Source of the DNA: Symmachiella dynata | GTDB taxonomy: Bacteria; Planctomycetota; Planctomycetia; Planctomycetales; Planctomycetaceae | DNA length: 64,000 bases | Assembly (NCBI RefSeq): GCF_007747995.1 | Contig: NZ_CP036276.1 | Span: forward strand, 7,703,810-7,767,809 | Direction: 5' to 3' | Shown: one piece after another, positions 19,268 to 27,340 of the stretch | Numbering within the stretch: position 1 is the first letter of the stretch | Layout of the letters: each line of letters opens with the position of its first letter | Program-made: the position numbers and the translations under genes | Notes under the pieces: model-generated | Seen by the model: only the letters and a program-made list of their open reading frames with translations | The model's database searches: none | What the model was told of the DNA's origin: nothing

Positions 19268-19295
19268 ATTGTATTAAACAGCTGATCAACGTCAA
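19268..19295 (-). promoter_or_regulatory. Sigma70-like promoter of the tetR-adaptor-pump operon
   Basis: On the minus strand a -35 box TTGACG (19295-19290) and a -10 box TACAAT (19273-19268) are separated by 16 bases; each matches consensus at five of six positions. The predicted start is near 19261, inside the palindrome. Confidence 0.6.
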
Positions 19296-19496
19296 GATCA
19301 CTTCCCCTCTTTTCCAACCTCCCCAATCCAATCCCCCTCCTCGTGAATTCATTCGCTCCTCTCGCCGTTTTCTTAAGATTCCAATCCACAACCCCCTTCA
19401 CCCTGCAGGGTTTGCGGTTTTTGTTGTTGGCCACCCAGGGGAGTGTTATGATGTCCTAAGAGCGTGACTTCAAAAAACGTTTTACAGACTGCCATA

Positions 19497-19632
19497 TCGC
19501 GTCACGGGAGGGCGAAGCTCCTGCTGAGCCGCATCGGGGCGTCTAGCGGGAAAAGGGTAAAGTTTTCCATGGCCGTGGCAAGCGATAGGGTTCATCGCGG
19601 CTCGGCGGGAGCCTCGCCCTCCCAGTTTGAAG
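19497..19632 (-). repeat. Palindromic repeat C, copy 1 (inverted relative to copy 2)
   Basis: A ~135-base element whose ends are inverted copies of one another: gggagggcgaagctcctgct and its counterpart ggcgggagcctcgccctccc. The whole unit is the reverse complement, with small changes, of 22919-23054, including the flanking tcttcaaactggg. It is MITE-like in size and structure. Confidence 0.8.
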
Positions 19633-19695
19633 ACACGCACTTTGGACACGTCATTCGCCGTTTTGGTTCCACGGACGTGCTTTGGGAGAAATGAC

Positions 19696-22077
19696 ATGCG
19701 TTGCGGAATCGCCCGCCACTTTCTGATCGTGATCTGTTCGCTCGCGATCCTCGCCAGCTCCCACCGTCATGCCCAGGCCGAAATTACGGCTCATCAGGTC
19801 CATGAGTCGATCGACAACGGTGTGAAGTTCCTGTTGCGGAAACAGAAATCTGACGGCTCTTGGGCCAGCGGCGGGAGTTGGGACATCGGTGTCACGAGCC
19901 TGACCGCATTGGCACTGTTTAATGCCAAAGTCCCAGCCGACCACCCACAAATGGCGCTTACACTGCGCTACCTCCGCAACGTGGCCCAGCCCAACCGCAC
20001 CTACGAAGTCGCGTTGATGATCATGGCACTGGCTGCCGCCAAAGATGGCAAACGGGATGCCGCGCTGATTGCGGCATTGGTGGAGAAATTGGAAGACAGC
20101 CAAATCCGCCGCGGCGAAGGACGGGGCGGGTGGTCGTACGGTACTGCACCCGGCGGCCGACTGAATATTCAGGGAGGAGACAATAGCAATAGCCAATATG
20201 CGGTGTTAGCACTGCGCGACGCACAGGAATACGGGGTGGAAGTCAGCACCGCAACCTGGGAGCGGATTCGAGCACATTGGCTTGGCGCGCAAAACGTCGA
20301 CGGTGGTTGGGGCTATTCCCTCACATCCAAGTCGAGTACCGGCAGCATGACGGTCGCCGGAATTGCCAGCATGGTCATCGTGCATTCCATGCTCAGCGAC
20401 GATGCCAACGAAATCGACGAGGATGGCCATCCGATTTGTTGCGGAACCCCGGAAGAGGATCCCTATCTGAAAGCACTCGAACGGGGCGTCGAATGGATGA
20501 CACGAAATTTCGCCGTCGGCATGAACCCCAAAGCTCACACGTGGCAGCTTTATTATCTCTACGGTCTGGAGCGAGCCGGACGGCTCAGCGCGCGACGATT
20601 TTTCGGACAGCACGATTGGTACCGCGAAGGAGCCGAGTATCTGGTGGCGCGACAGGCGACGATCGCCGGAAGCTGGAAGGGAAGCGGGCATATGGAGGAC
20701 GAAATCATCTCCACATCGTTCGCCCTGCTGTTTCTCTCCAAGGGACTGGCGCCGGTCTTGGTCAATAAACTCAAATATGGGCCGCGGGATAACAACGGCC
20801 GCCTCACCGAGCAGGATTGGGACAACCACCACAACGACGTCAACAACCTCACCAAACACATCAGCGGCTTAGAAAAATGGCCAAAATTGCTGACTTGGCA
20901 ACAAGTCGACAGCCGCGCCGCGACGGTCACCGATTTGCATCAAGCGCCGGTCGTCTTCATCAGCGGCCGCTACGGCTACGACTTCACCGAAGCGGAACGA
21001 GGCAAGCTCAAGGAATACGTCAGCGGCGGTGGCACGATCTTTGTCGAGTCCTGCTGCGACGGCGAAGACTTTGACCGCAGCTTCCGCGAAATGATCCGCA
21101 AAATGTACCCCGATGGGGAAGCAGAGTTGGTCCGTCTGGGACCCGACCATGAAGTCTATCGCAGCGAATACCGACTCGATTCCGAGACGGTCGAACTGTG
21201 GGGTGTGGAACTCGGCTGCCGAACGGTGATCATTTATTCGCCGGACGATCTCTCCTGTTTATGGGACAAATGGCGGCTCCGTATTCCGGAGAAGCGTGCC
21301 CCCGCATTAACCTCGATGGTGCTCAGGGCGATGAAGGTGGGCGTGAATGTGATCGCCTATGCCACTGGCCGGGAGCTGATGGAAAAACTGGACGACAATC
21401 GTCTGGCCGCCGATGAAGGGGCGCAGGTCAAGGTGTCGCGGGGCTTGTTGCAAGTCGCCAAAATCCGCCACGCCGGAAGCTGGAACACCGCTCCTACGGC
21501 GCTGCGCAATATGCTCTTTGCTCTCAACGACAAATTGGGCATGGTCGCCTCGACCACCGAGCGCGATCTGGTAGCGGTCGATGACAACATCTTCAAGTAC
21601 CCCATCCTCTACATGCATGGCCGTCACCGGTTTGAATTCAGCCGCCAGGAACAAGAGAACCTGCGGAAGTACCTGGACCAAGGGGGCTTCCTATTCGCTG
21701 ACGCCTGCTGCGGCGCCCCGCAGTTTGATAAGAGTTTCCGGGAATTGATGGAGCAGATTTATCCCGATGCGCCACTAAAACGATTGCCGATGGACCACGA
21801 GATCTTTACCTCACAACTGGGCGGGTTCGACATCCGCAAGGTGCAGCGACGAGCTCCCGAATCAGGCAGTACCAAAGTGACGCTCAAATCGAACGTCTTC
21901 GAAGTCGAGCCGCTGCTGGAGGGAATCGAAATCGACGGCCGCATTGCCGTCATCTACAGCAAGTTCGACATCAGTTGCGCCCTGGAACGCCAATCCTCAG
22001 TCGCCTGCGCCGGGTATGTCCACGAGGACGCTGTCAAAATCGCCTTAAACGTCGTGCTGTATTCCATCGCCCAATAA
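19696..22077 (+). CDS. Prenyltransferase/squalene-cyclase-repeat protein with two DUF4159 domains
   Basis: A 793-residue exported protein; the signal peptide covers residues 1-31 (LIVICSLAILASSHRHAQA). Residues ~40-370 carry alpha/alpha-barrel repeats of the terpenoid-cyclase type (KQKSDGSWASGGSWDIG, QNVDGGWGYSLTSKSSTGS). Two successive DUF4159 domains follow: the first opens PVVFISGRYGYDFTEAERGKL and the second PILYMHGRHRFEFSRQEQENL. Each includes a GGxxFxxxCC-like segment (GGTIFVESCCDG, GGFLFADACCGA). DUF4159 is a common planctomycete domain of unknown function. No cyclase catalytic motif (DxDD) is seen, so the barrel is probably a binding scaffold. ATG 19696 is chosen for the signal peptide. 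Confidence 0.88.
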   Translation: MRCGIARHFLIVICSLAILASSHRHAQAEITAHQVHESIDNGVKFLLRKQKSDGSWASGGSWDIGVTSLTALALFNAKVPADHPQMALTLRYLRNVAQPNRTYEVALMIMALAAAKDGKRDAALIAALVEKLEDSQIRRGEGRGGWSYGTAPGGRLNIQGGDNSNSQYAVLALRDAQEYGVEVSTATWERIRAHWLGAQNVDGGWGYSLTSKSSTGSMTVAGIASMVIVHSMLSDDANEIDEDGHPICCGTPEEDPYLKALERGVEWMTRNFAVGMNPKAHTWQLYYLYGLERAGRLSARRFFGQHDWYREGAEYLVARQATIAGSWKGSGHMEDEIISTSFALLFLSKGLAPVLVNKLKYGPRDNNGRLTEQDWDNHHNDVNNLTKHISGLEKWPKLLTWQQVDSRAATVTDLHQAPVVFISGRYGYDFTEAERGKLKEYVSGGGTIFVESCCDGEDFDRSFREMIRKMYPDGEAELVRLGPDHEVYRSEYRLDSETVELWGVELGCRTVIIYSPDDLSCLWDKWRLRIPEKRAPALTSMVLRAMKVGVNVIAYATGRELMEKLDDNRLAADEGAQVKVSRGLLQVAKIRHAGSWNTAPTALRNMLFALNDKLGMVASTTERDLVAVDDNIFKYPILYMHGRHRFEFSRQEQENLRKYLDQGGFLFADACCGAPQFDKSFRELMEQIYPDAPLKRLPMDHEIFTSQLGGFDIRKVQRRAPESGSTKVTLKSNVFEVEPLLEGIEIDGRIAVIYSKFDISCALERQSSVACAGYVHEDAVKIALNVVLYSIAQ

Positions 22078-22108
22078 GCCGCCGCCGCATCGTCTGGCAC
22101 GGATCGCA

Positions 22109-22196
22109 CCATGCGACGGCAAGCCGTCGGTTTGGGATGTTGCGGTTTCAAGCCCATTAATCTGTGTTTTATCCGTGTTCCATCTGTGGCTAAGAA
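22109..22196 (+). repeat. Dispersed repeat F (GACGGCAAGCCGTC hairpin plus ATCTGTGTTT tail)
   Basis: The hairpin cgacggcaagccgtcg is followed by gtttgggatgttgcggttt and a tail of ATCTGTGTTTTATCCGTG type ending gtggctaag. The same composite occurs at 57642-57728 and inverted at 36278-36353. Confidence 0.75.
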
Positions 22197-22327
22197 AACG
22201 TCATCGCACCGCAGTTTGGATTGCAAACCGAAACGGCTGCGACTAGGCTAAACGCTACGCAGGCAGCGTATTTCCAGATAAATGTCTCAGCGACCGACTG
22301 CGCGCAGTTGGCGGGGAGTGGAACAGC

Positions 22328-22837
22328 ATGGGCCTGCGGTGCAATCACTACGACGTGGCGTTCGAGGAATTTCTGCGCGGACGCAAGACGCCCTACGTTT
22401 TTGTCGACGAGCGCCGTCGTGCGCTCTTGGAGGGCGCTTCGCTCAAGTCGATGGACTTTATTGTCTATTCACCCGGCGAGACCAACCTGCTGGTCGATGT
22501 GAAGGGGCGGCGGTTTCCTTCGGGACAGCAGATACACGGGCACAAGTGGGAGAACTGGACCGGTGCCGAAGATGTGCCGGCGCTGTTGCAATGGCAAGAG
22601 GTGTTCGGCGCGGGATTTCGCGGGCTGCTGGCTTTCGCCTATCATATCGTGCACGAAAAGCATTGCCGGCACTTCGACGAACTGTTTGAATTTCGCGGTC
22701 GCCGTTATGCATTTTTCGGCGTCTGGGCCGATGCCTATCTGGAGGTCATGAAAACCCGCTCCGCCGGCTGGGACACGGTTTGCCTGCCGAGTCGCGAGTT
22801 TCGCCGTCTGCGAGTTCCGCTCGGTGAATTGTTATAG
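22328..22837 (+). CDS. HYExAFE-family protein (nuclease-like fold)
   Basis: A 169-residue soluble protein. The N-terminal CNHYDVAFEEFL matches the HYExAFE signature of a family reported mainly from planctomycetes. Further in are SMDFIVYSPGETNLLVDVKGRRF (aspartate, then DVK), which resembles the D...(D/E)xK core of PD-(D/E)xK nucleases, and Trp-rich segments around WENWTGAEDV. ATG 22328 places the signature at residue 7. Nuclease activity is an inference from the motif layout. The gene lies about 250 bases after the DUF4159 gene and inside the interval bracketed by inverted repeat C copies. Confidence 0.8.
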   Translation: MGLRCNHYDVAFEEFLRGRKTPYVFVDERRRALLEGASLKSMDFIVYSPGETNLLVDVKGRRFPSGQQIHGHKWENWTGAEDVPALLQWQEVFGAGFRGLLAFAYHIVHEKHCRHFDELFEFRGRRYAFFGVWADAYLEVMKTRSAGWDTVCLPSREFRRLRVPLGELL

Positions 22838-23176
22838 GCGAATTGTTATAAAATGCAGCGGCTGCAATTTGCCACTGGTACCGGCGCCCGCGGGAGCGTA
22901 TGCTGGATCTAACAGCATCTCTTCAAACTGGGAGGGCAAGACGCCTGCCGAGCCGCGATGAACTTGATCGCTCGCCTCGTCTTGGGAGGTCTCCAAATTT
23001 TCCCACACGAAATGTCCTTTGCGGCTCAGCAGGAGCTTCGCCCTCCCGTGGCGCGAAAAGGCAGTTCATAGATGTGTTTTGAAGAGACGCTGTCAGGTAA
23101 TCTGCGAATTAAACATCCTATCAATTGCGTCAAATAAATGCTGGCTGATGAAACAGCTTCCTCGAGGAATACGCGC
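22838..23176. other. Spacer containing repeat C copy 2
   Basis: Besides the repeat there is only an AT-richer stretch at 23085-23160 ahead of the small membrane protein, which may carry its promoter. I see no gene; a 60-codon frame at 22900-23082 is simply the repeat read through. Confidence 0.5.
22919..23054 (+). repeat. Palindromic repeat C, copy 2
   Basis: It runs from tcttcaaactgggagggc to cgccctcccgtggcgcg and is the inverse of 19497-19632. Its middle has diverged more than its ends, suggesting selection on, or recent exchange between, the terminal arms. Confidence 0.8.
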
Positions 23177-23410
23177 ATGAATTGGTTAAACGGGCGATGC
23201 TGCCAGAGATTGGCCGCTTTTACCGCCACCGGTTGGGCGACCTTGTGGCAGGCGGCCGCTGCTCGGGGTCAAGACGTGCCCCCACAGAGTGGCGGAGCCG
23301 CTGCCGTAACTCCGATGTCGGGGACCGATTTTATTTTGCCCGCTTTCGTCGTGATTTTCTTGTTCGGAATTTCCATTTTCGCCGTCTGCCGCTCCAGTCG
23401 CCGCGTCTAA
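23177..23410 (+). CDS. Small single-span membrane protein
   Basis: A 77-residue protein with ATG 23177 preceded by CGAGGA at a good distance; the frame could start earlier at 23138 but without a ribosome site. The N-terminus is basic with a moderately hydrophobic stretch ending AAAARGQD, plausibly a signal peptide. A strong C-terminal helix (FILPAFVVIFLFGISIFAVC) is followed by RSSRRV. The arrangement suggests a short periplasmic segment anchored by the C-terminal helix. The family is not recognised. Confidence 0.5.
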   Translation: MNWLNGRCCQRLAAFTATGWATLWQAAAARGQDVPPQSGGAAAVTPMSGTDFILPAFVVIFLFGISIFAVCRSSRRV

Positions 23411-23610
23411 CTGCTCACAGCGTCGCACCAGCAGTACGACGTCAACGTGTGCCGCTTCTGCCGATTGCGCGGATGATCGGTCGCTTCCGCACGGCGGCCC
23501 GGCGAAAAAGTCGACGGAACCTACCCCGCCACCCCTGCCCGCGCACGCTCCGCATGTTATGATAAACGCGTATCCCAGTTGTTTATCTACACGGAAACTA
23601 TGTGAGTCCC

Positions 23611-24633
23611 ATGTCGAATTCCGCCAAACTCCAAGGTATTTTTACCCCCAATCTTGTGCCCCTCGATGCCCAGGGCGATATCGATGAAGGGGAACTGCGT
23701 CGCTATACCGATTGGTTGATCGATCGAGGCGTGCATGGGTTGTATCCCAACGGTTCGACTGGGGAATTCACCCGCTTCACGGTTGAGGAGCGGCGGCGGA
23801 TTATTGAAATCATGGTCGATCAGACCCGCGGCCGCGTGCCGATTCTCGCTGGAGCTGCCGAAGCCAACGTCAAGGAAACGATCAAAGCTTGTGAGTTCTA
23901 CCACGGGTTGGGCGTGCGGGCGGTCGCAATCGTCGCGCCGTTTTATTACAAGCTCAGCCCCGAATCGGTCTACGCCTACTTCGCCGAGATCGGCCGCAAC
24001 ACTCCGGTCGATGTCACGCTGTACAACATCCCCATGTTTGCCAGCCCCATCGATGTGCCAACCGTACAGCGGTTGGCCGACAACTTCGAGAAGATCGTGG
24101 CGATCAAGGATTCCTCGGGCGACATCCCGCACATGATTCGCATGATTCAAGCAGTGCGGCCCAATCGACCCGAGTTCAGTTTTTTGACCGGTTGGGATGC
24201 GGCGCTGATGCCGCTGTTGTTGATCGGTTGCGACGGTGGAACCAATGCCACCTCTGGTGTCGTGCCGGAAATCACCCGTAAACTATACGACCTCACCACC
24301 GCCGGCCGTCTGGATGAAGCGCGGCAAGTGCAATACGACCTGGTGACGCTGTTTGACGCGATGCTGTATTCGGCTGAATTCCCCGAAGGCTTCCGCGCAG
24401 CCGTCGAACTGCGCGGCTTCAACATGGGAACCGGCCGTCAACCGATGTCCGAAAACCAAAGTACCGACCTCGGCATGCTCAGCAAAACGTTGCAATGCCT
24501 ATTGGCCGAGCAAGGCTTCACCGGCCAACCGGTCGGCGGCTGCCCCGTCCAGGCCAACACGGTGGACCGCACCGAGGTCGACGCGATCGTCCAAAACGTG
24601 CTGTCCGAACTACAGCGCCGCGGCATGGCGTAA
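23611..24633 (+). CDS. Dihydrodipicolinate synthase/N-acetylneuraminate lyase family aldolase with C-terminal tag
   Basis: A 340-residue class I (Schiff-base) aldolase-family enzyme. The barrel opens [11 protein letters not shown]. The active-site elements are PNGSTGEF (46-53), Tyr138 in LYNIP and the Schiff-base Lys166 in VAIKDSSG. True DapA proteins are ~290-300 residues; this one adds a linker ([17 protein letters not shown]) and a terminal amphipathic helix, [12 protein letters not shown] (323-334). That helix closely resembles encapsulation peptides of bacterial-microcompartment cargo, such as PduD's IIEDVLSEM. The substrate is probably a 2-keto acid or aldol of sugar-acid metabolism rather than lysine precursors; this is inferred. 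ATG 23611 is preferred to the GTG three codons upstream. Confidence 0.9.
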   Translation: MSNSAKLQGIFTPNLVPLDAQGDIDEGELRRYTDWLIDRGVHGLYPNGSTGEFTRFTVEERRRIIEIMVDQTRGRVPILAGAAEANVKETIKACEFYHGLGVRAVAIVAPFYYKLSPESVYAYFAEIGRNTPVDVTLYNIPMFASPIDVPTVQRLADNFEKIVAIKDSSGDIPHMIRMIQAVRPNRPEFSFLTGWDAALMPLLLIGCDGGTNATSGVVPEITRKLYDLTTAGRLDEARQVQYDLVTLFDAMLYSAEFPEGFRAAVELRGFNMGTGRQPMSENQSTDLGMLSKTLQCLLAEQGFTGQPVGGCPVQANTVDRTEVDAIVQNVLSELQRRGMA

Positions 24634-25050
24634 ACAGGTGGGAACGTCGCGCACAACTCCAATGCCCAGGAAAGTAAATCTCACGCAAAGCCGCAAAGCT
24701 CGCAAAGAGATTTGCAATGTCAATGCGCTGAACATCGGTTGGCGTAGATCGCGCCCAACCGGCAAAGCATTTTTCGTTTACAAACGATATCCCCACCTCG
24801 CAGCCGTCATTTCTAAATCCGTTTCTCCCGGTCACTCCTTTGCGGTCTTTGCGGCTTTGCGTGAGGCATTTTTTAACTGCGGCGGCGAATCACACTACGC
24901 GCCCCAGAGCGAGCGTTTGTAGCGAGTGCCGCGCAACAGGTCGACGGCAATGGTGGTCGGCGAGCCCCGTGGTGCGGTATAGTGCAGAGGTTCCGCCGGA
25001 TCCTTACGAATCACCACTAGCTCATCCCGCACAGGAGTCTCGCAACCAAA
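24634..25050. other. Spacer with inverted-repeat element G
   Basis: A 417-base gap dominated by the element at 24680-24865. After it, 24880-25050 is unique sequence leading to a ribosome site (ACAGGAGT) before the TIM-barrel gene. No gene is supported here. Confidence 0.5.
24680..24865. repeat. Element G with ~25-base terminal inverted repeats
   Basis: The left end tctcacgcaaagccgcaaag and the right end ctttgcggctttgcgtgag are inverted copies. The ~130 bases between them are unique and non-coding. A lone arm of the same type (actcacgcaaagtcgcc) is at 26028. The structure is MITE-like. Confidence 0.75.
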
Positions 25051-26001
25051 ATGACAGTCACACCTCAACCGCACGATACCCATTCCGACCGCCGCCATTT
25101 TCTGAAGCAAAGTTTGGCCCTCGCAGCAGCGGGTGCCGGCGGCGCGGTCCTCGCTCCAGAAGCCGTGGCTGCCAAACCAATCGTGCGAACCGGCAAGCCG
25201 TACATGAAGCTCAGCTTGGCGGCTTATTCGTATCGCAAGTATCTGGATTTCAAAAACCCCACGATGACGATGCCCGATTTCATCACCGAAGCGGCGTCGC
25301 TCAATCTCGATGGATGTGAACTGACCAGTTATTGGTTTGCGAATTACCCTGGAGAAATCGACACCGCCTATTTGCTCTCGCTCAAGGAACAGGCGTTTCG
25401 CTTGGGGTTGGATATTTCCGGCACAGCGATCAACAACAACTTCTGCCTGCCGGAAGGGGACGCCCGGCAAAAGTCGTTGGAACATACGCGCCGCTGGATT
25501 GACTACGCCGCCATTATCGGCGCCCCGGTGATCCGCATCTTTGCCGGCTATGTCCCGCAGGGGGAGACAATGGAGACAGCACTTGAGCGGTGCGTCGCCG
25601 GTGTGAACGAATCGCTGGATTATGCCGCTCAAAAAGGAGTCGTGCTGGCAATCGAAAACCACGGGGGGATCACAGCCGAAGCGGACGGTCTGTTGGCGAT
25701 CTGCGAACGCGTGCAAGATTCGCCCTGGTTCGGGGTGAACTTCGACAGCGGCAATTTCCACACGGCAGACCCCTATGGCGATTTGGCCAAGATCGCGCCG
25801 TATGCCGTTAACGCGCAAATCAAGGTCGACATGAAACCAGCCGACCGACCGCAAGAACCGGCGGACCTCGATCGGATCATCAAGATTCTGGACGATGCCG
25901 GATACCGCGGATATGTCGTGTTGGAGTACGAGGGGAAAGGCGAACCGAAAACCGAGATCCCCAAATACATCGATCAGCTTCGCAAAGCGATCGGACGTTA
26001 G
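25051..26001 (+). CDS. Tat-exported sugar phosphate isomerase/epimerase (xylose-isomerase-like TIM barrel)
   Basis: A 316-residue protein. The Tat signal is DRRHFLKQSLALAAAGAGG (about residues 12-30), predicting a periplasmic enzyme. The AP-endonuclease-2-like barrel shows YSYRKYLDF, LNLDGCELTSYW, VVLAIENHGG (catalytic Glu in IEN) and NFDSGNFH, with metal-binding residues expected at IENH, FDSGNFH and LEYEGKGE. Members act as isomerases or epimerases, or in ring cleavage of sugars and inositols. It lies downstream of the aldolase-family gene on the same strand but is separated by repeat G, so a shared pathway is possible but not established. Confidence 0.92.
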   Translation: MTVTPQPHDTHSDRRHFLKQSLALAAAGAGGAVLAPEAVAAKPIVRTGKPYMKLSLAAYSYRKYLDFKNPTMTMPDFITEAASLNLDGCELTSYWFANYPGEIDTAYLLSLKEQAFRLGLDISGTAINNNFCLPEGDARQKSLEHTRRWIDYAAIIGAPVIRIFAGYVPQGETMETALERCVAGVNESLDYAAQKGVVLAIENHGGITAEADGLLAICERVQDSPWFGVNFDSGNFHTADPYGDLAKIAPYAVNAQIKVDMKPADRPQEPADLDRIIKILDDAGYRGYVVLEYEGKGEPKTEIPKYIDQLRKAIGR

Positions 26002-26071
26002 TGCCGTTTTGTAAGCAATAAAAGACTCACGCAAAGTCGCCAAGACGCGGAGAAATAGAAAGAGCTCGCTT

Positions 26072-26107
26072 CCCCTCGTTCCCCAGCTCCGGCTTGGGAA
26101 CGAGGGG
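26072..26107. repeat. Family A hairpin, single arm
   Basis: A near-perfect hairpin: cccctcgttccccag, loop, then cttgggaacgagggg. It is of the GTTCCCAAG type seen in family A and lies 39 bases before the AT-rich orphan gene. Confidence 0.6.
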
Positions 26108-26145
26108 CGTGTTTTTTCAGTTCTGTGTAGGAGTGTTACATCGTC

Positions 26146-26838
26146 ATGTTTGATGCAATTTCACGCGTTATGTATCACGCCTCACCAGATATGATTCTGG
26201 AGTATATGCATAAAGAGGCGCCTAACCTCGGAATCGAACTACATGACTTTGCCAAGAAGTGGGAACATGACGATGCTATCATTTTCAAAAATAGAATTGC
26301 TGTTCCGCTGCTTAGAAGGAAATGGCCAACTGAACCCGATGACGAAATGATATGGTTCCTGTCAGAGGTGATGTCCAGCGTGTCGAAAAATGACACCGCT
26401 GGGTTCCTCGAAATGTATCTTGCATGTTTGCTACTTCACAATGAAGCTCTCAAGGGCGAATCGGCAATTCCTCAATCACCGATTTGCACAGCCATTATCA
26501 CTAAACATGTATTGGCTCGCGCTGACGACGTCTATACGGCGATGGCGTTCCGGTTCATGTTGAACACATCCATCCATAGAAAAACACCCTTTGATGACAG
26601 TGTATTTCCGTGCCCTGAAATGGCGATTTTTATATTGATGTTATCAATGTGTGAGAGTTTGTCAGGCATTATTGGACGGGGTGTTGAAAATGGTTCACTT
26701 CCCTGGCTGTGGAGTATGGACGGCAAGCTTTCACAGGACGCTTCACTTGTTGCATGGCAGGAACTTGCAAAAGAGTATCGAAATCGCCATCCCACGCATG
26801 ATTTTATTGATGTCATTCAGAGCGCGATTCCAAAATAA
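26146..26838 (+). CDS. Orphan hypothetical protein of atypical base composition
   Basis: A 230-residue, probably soluble protein with ATG preceded by AGGAG at 26130. It is visibly more AT-rich, with A/T-ending codons, than neighbouring genes, which suggests acquisition from elsewhere. The sequence is rich in Met, Ile and Phe, with helical segments (PDDEMIWFLSEVMSSVSKND, FLEMYLACLLLHNEAL) and two Cys-containing stretches. No signal peptide or known motif is seen. Family A palindrome arms lie immediately on both sides (26072-26107 and 26849-26899). The function is unknown. Confidence 0.7.
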   Translation: MFDAISRVMYHASPDMILEYMHKEAPNLGIELHDFAKKWEHDDAIIFKNRIAVPLLRRKWPTEPDDEMIWFLSEVMSSVSKNDTAGFLEMYLACLLLHNEALKGESAIPQSPICTAIITKHVLARADDVYTAMAFRFMLNTSIHRKTPFDDSVFPCPEMAIFILMLSMCESLSGIIGRGVENGSLPWLWSMDGKLSQDASLVAWQELAKEYRNRHPTHDFIDVIQSAIPK

Positions 26839-26848
26839 CTGAATCCAT

Positions 26849-26899
26849 CGAAGCAGAGCTTCGAGAAGTCGGGTTCCCAAACTGGAGTTTGGGAACCAG
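26849..26899. repeat. Family A repeat, right half
   Basis: Small palindrome cgaagcagagcttcg followed by the large hairpin ggttcccaaactggagtttg and its closing gggaacc. This is the standard right half of the full elements at 47074, 50194 and 61584. Confidence 0.75.
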
Positions 26900-26934
26900 G
26901 AGATTCACTATCACCTGACTCGGAGAGCGTTCTC

Positions 26935-27297
26935 ATGCTAGATCACAAATTGCTCGAAGCTGAAGGCATTCTCGTACTGACTCCCCAGGCACCTCTGACG
27001 TCTGACGACTTCCAAGGGATTGCTGCCGAGGTTGACCCTTACATCGAATCGAAGGGGAATCTCCAGGGAATTCTGATCGAGGCAGAGTCCTTCCCGGGGT
27101 GGCACGACTTTGGATCTTTTGTTTCTCACGTACAATTCGTACGCAATCATCATCGCCATGTGAAAAAGATCGCAGCTGTTTCCGACAGTGAGTTCCTCAC
27201 AATCGCACCAAAGATCGCCAGCCATTTTGTCCAGGCCGAAGTGCGGCACTTTGCATTCGGAGACCGGGAAGCGGCCATGACATGGCTCAAGGAATGA
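26935..27297 (+). CDS. SpoIIAA-like/STAS-domain protein
   Basis: A 120-residue cytoplasmic protein of the SpoIIAA-like (STAS/SEC14-type) group. It shows the characteristic ILIEAESFPGWHDFGSFVSH segment and closes with VRHFAFGDREAAMTWLKE. Such proteins are common in environmental bacteria and may bind small hydrophobic ligands or act in stress signalling; no role has been settled. ATG 26935 has a CGGAGAG ribosome site. It ends 43 bases before the insertion sequence at 27341 and does not appear to be disrupted by it. Confidence 0.85.
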   Translation: MLDHKLLEAEGILVLTPQAPLTSDDFQGIAAEVDPYIESKGNLQGILIEAESFPGWHDFGSFVSHVQFVRNHHRHVKKIAAVSDSEFLTIAPKIASHFVQAEVRHFAFGDREAAMTWLKE

Positions 27298-27320
27298 GAT
27301 GTCCCGGTGTGAAACTACCC

Positions 27321-27340
27321 GGGTGCCACTGCTGGCTTGT
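27321..27340 (+). repeat. Family B hairpin, left half, split by insertion sequence 1
   Basis: gggtgccactgctggcttgt: the stem CACTGCTGG is at 27327-27335 and the loop CTTGT at 27336-27340. The pairing arm CCAGCAGTG lies across the insertion at 28822-28830, and the loop is repeated at 28817-28821. Confidence 0.85.

Noticed and set aside
22900..23082. 60-codon open frame
   Set aside because: It is a translation of repeat C copy 2 and its flanks.
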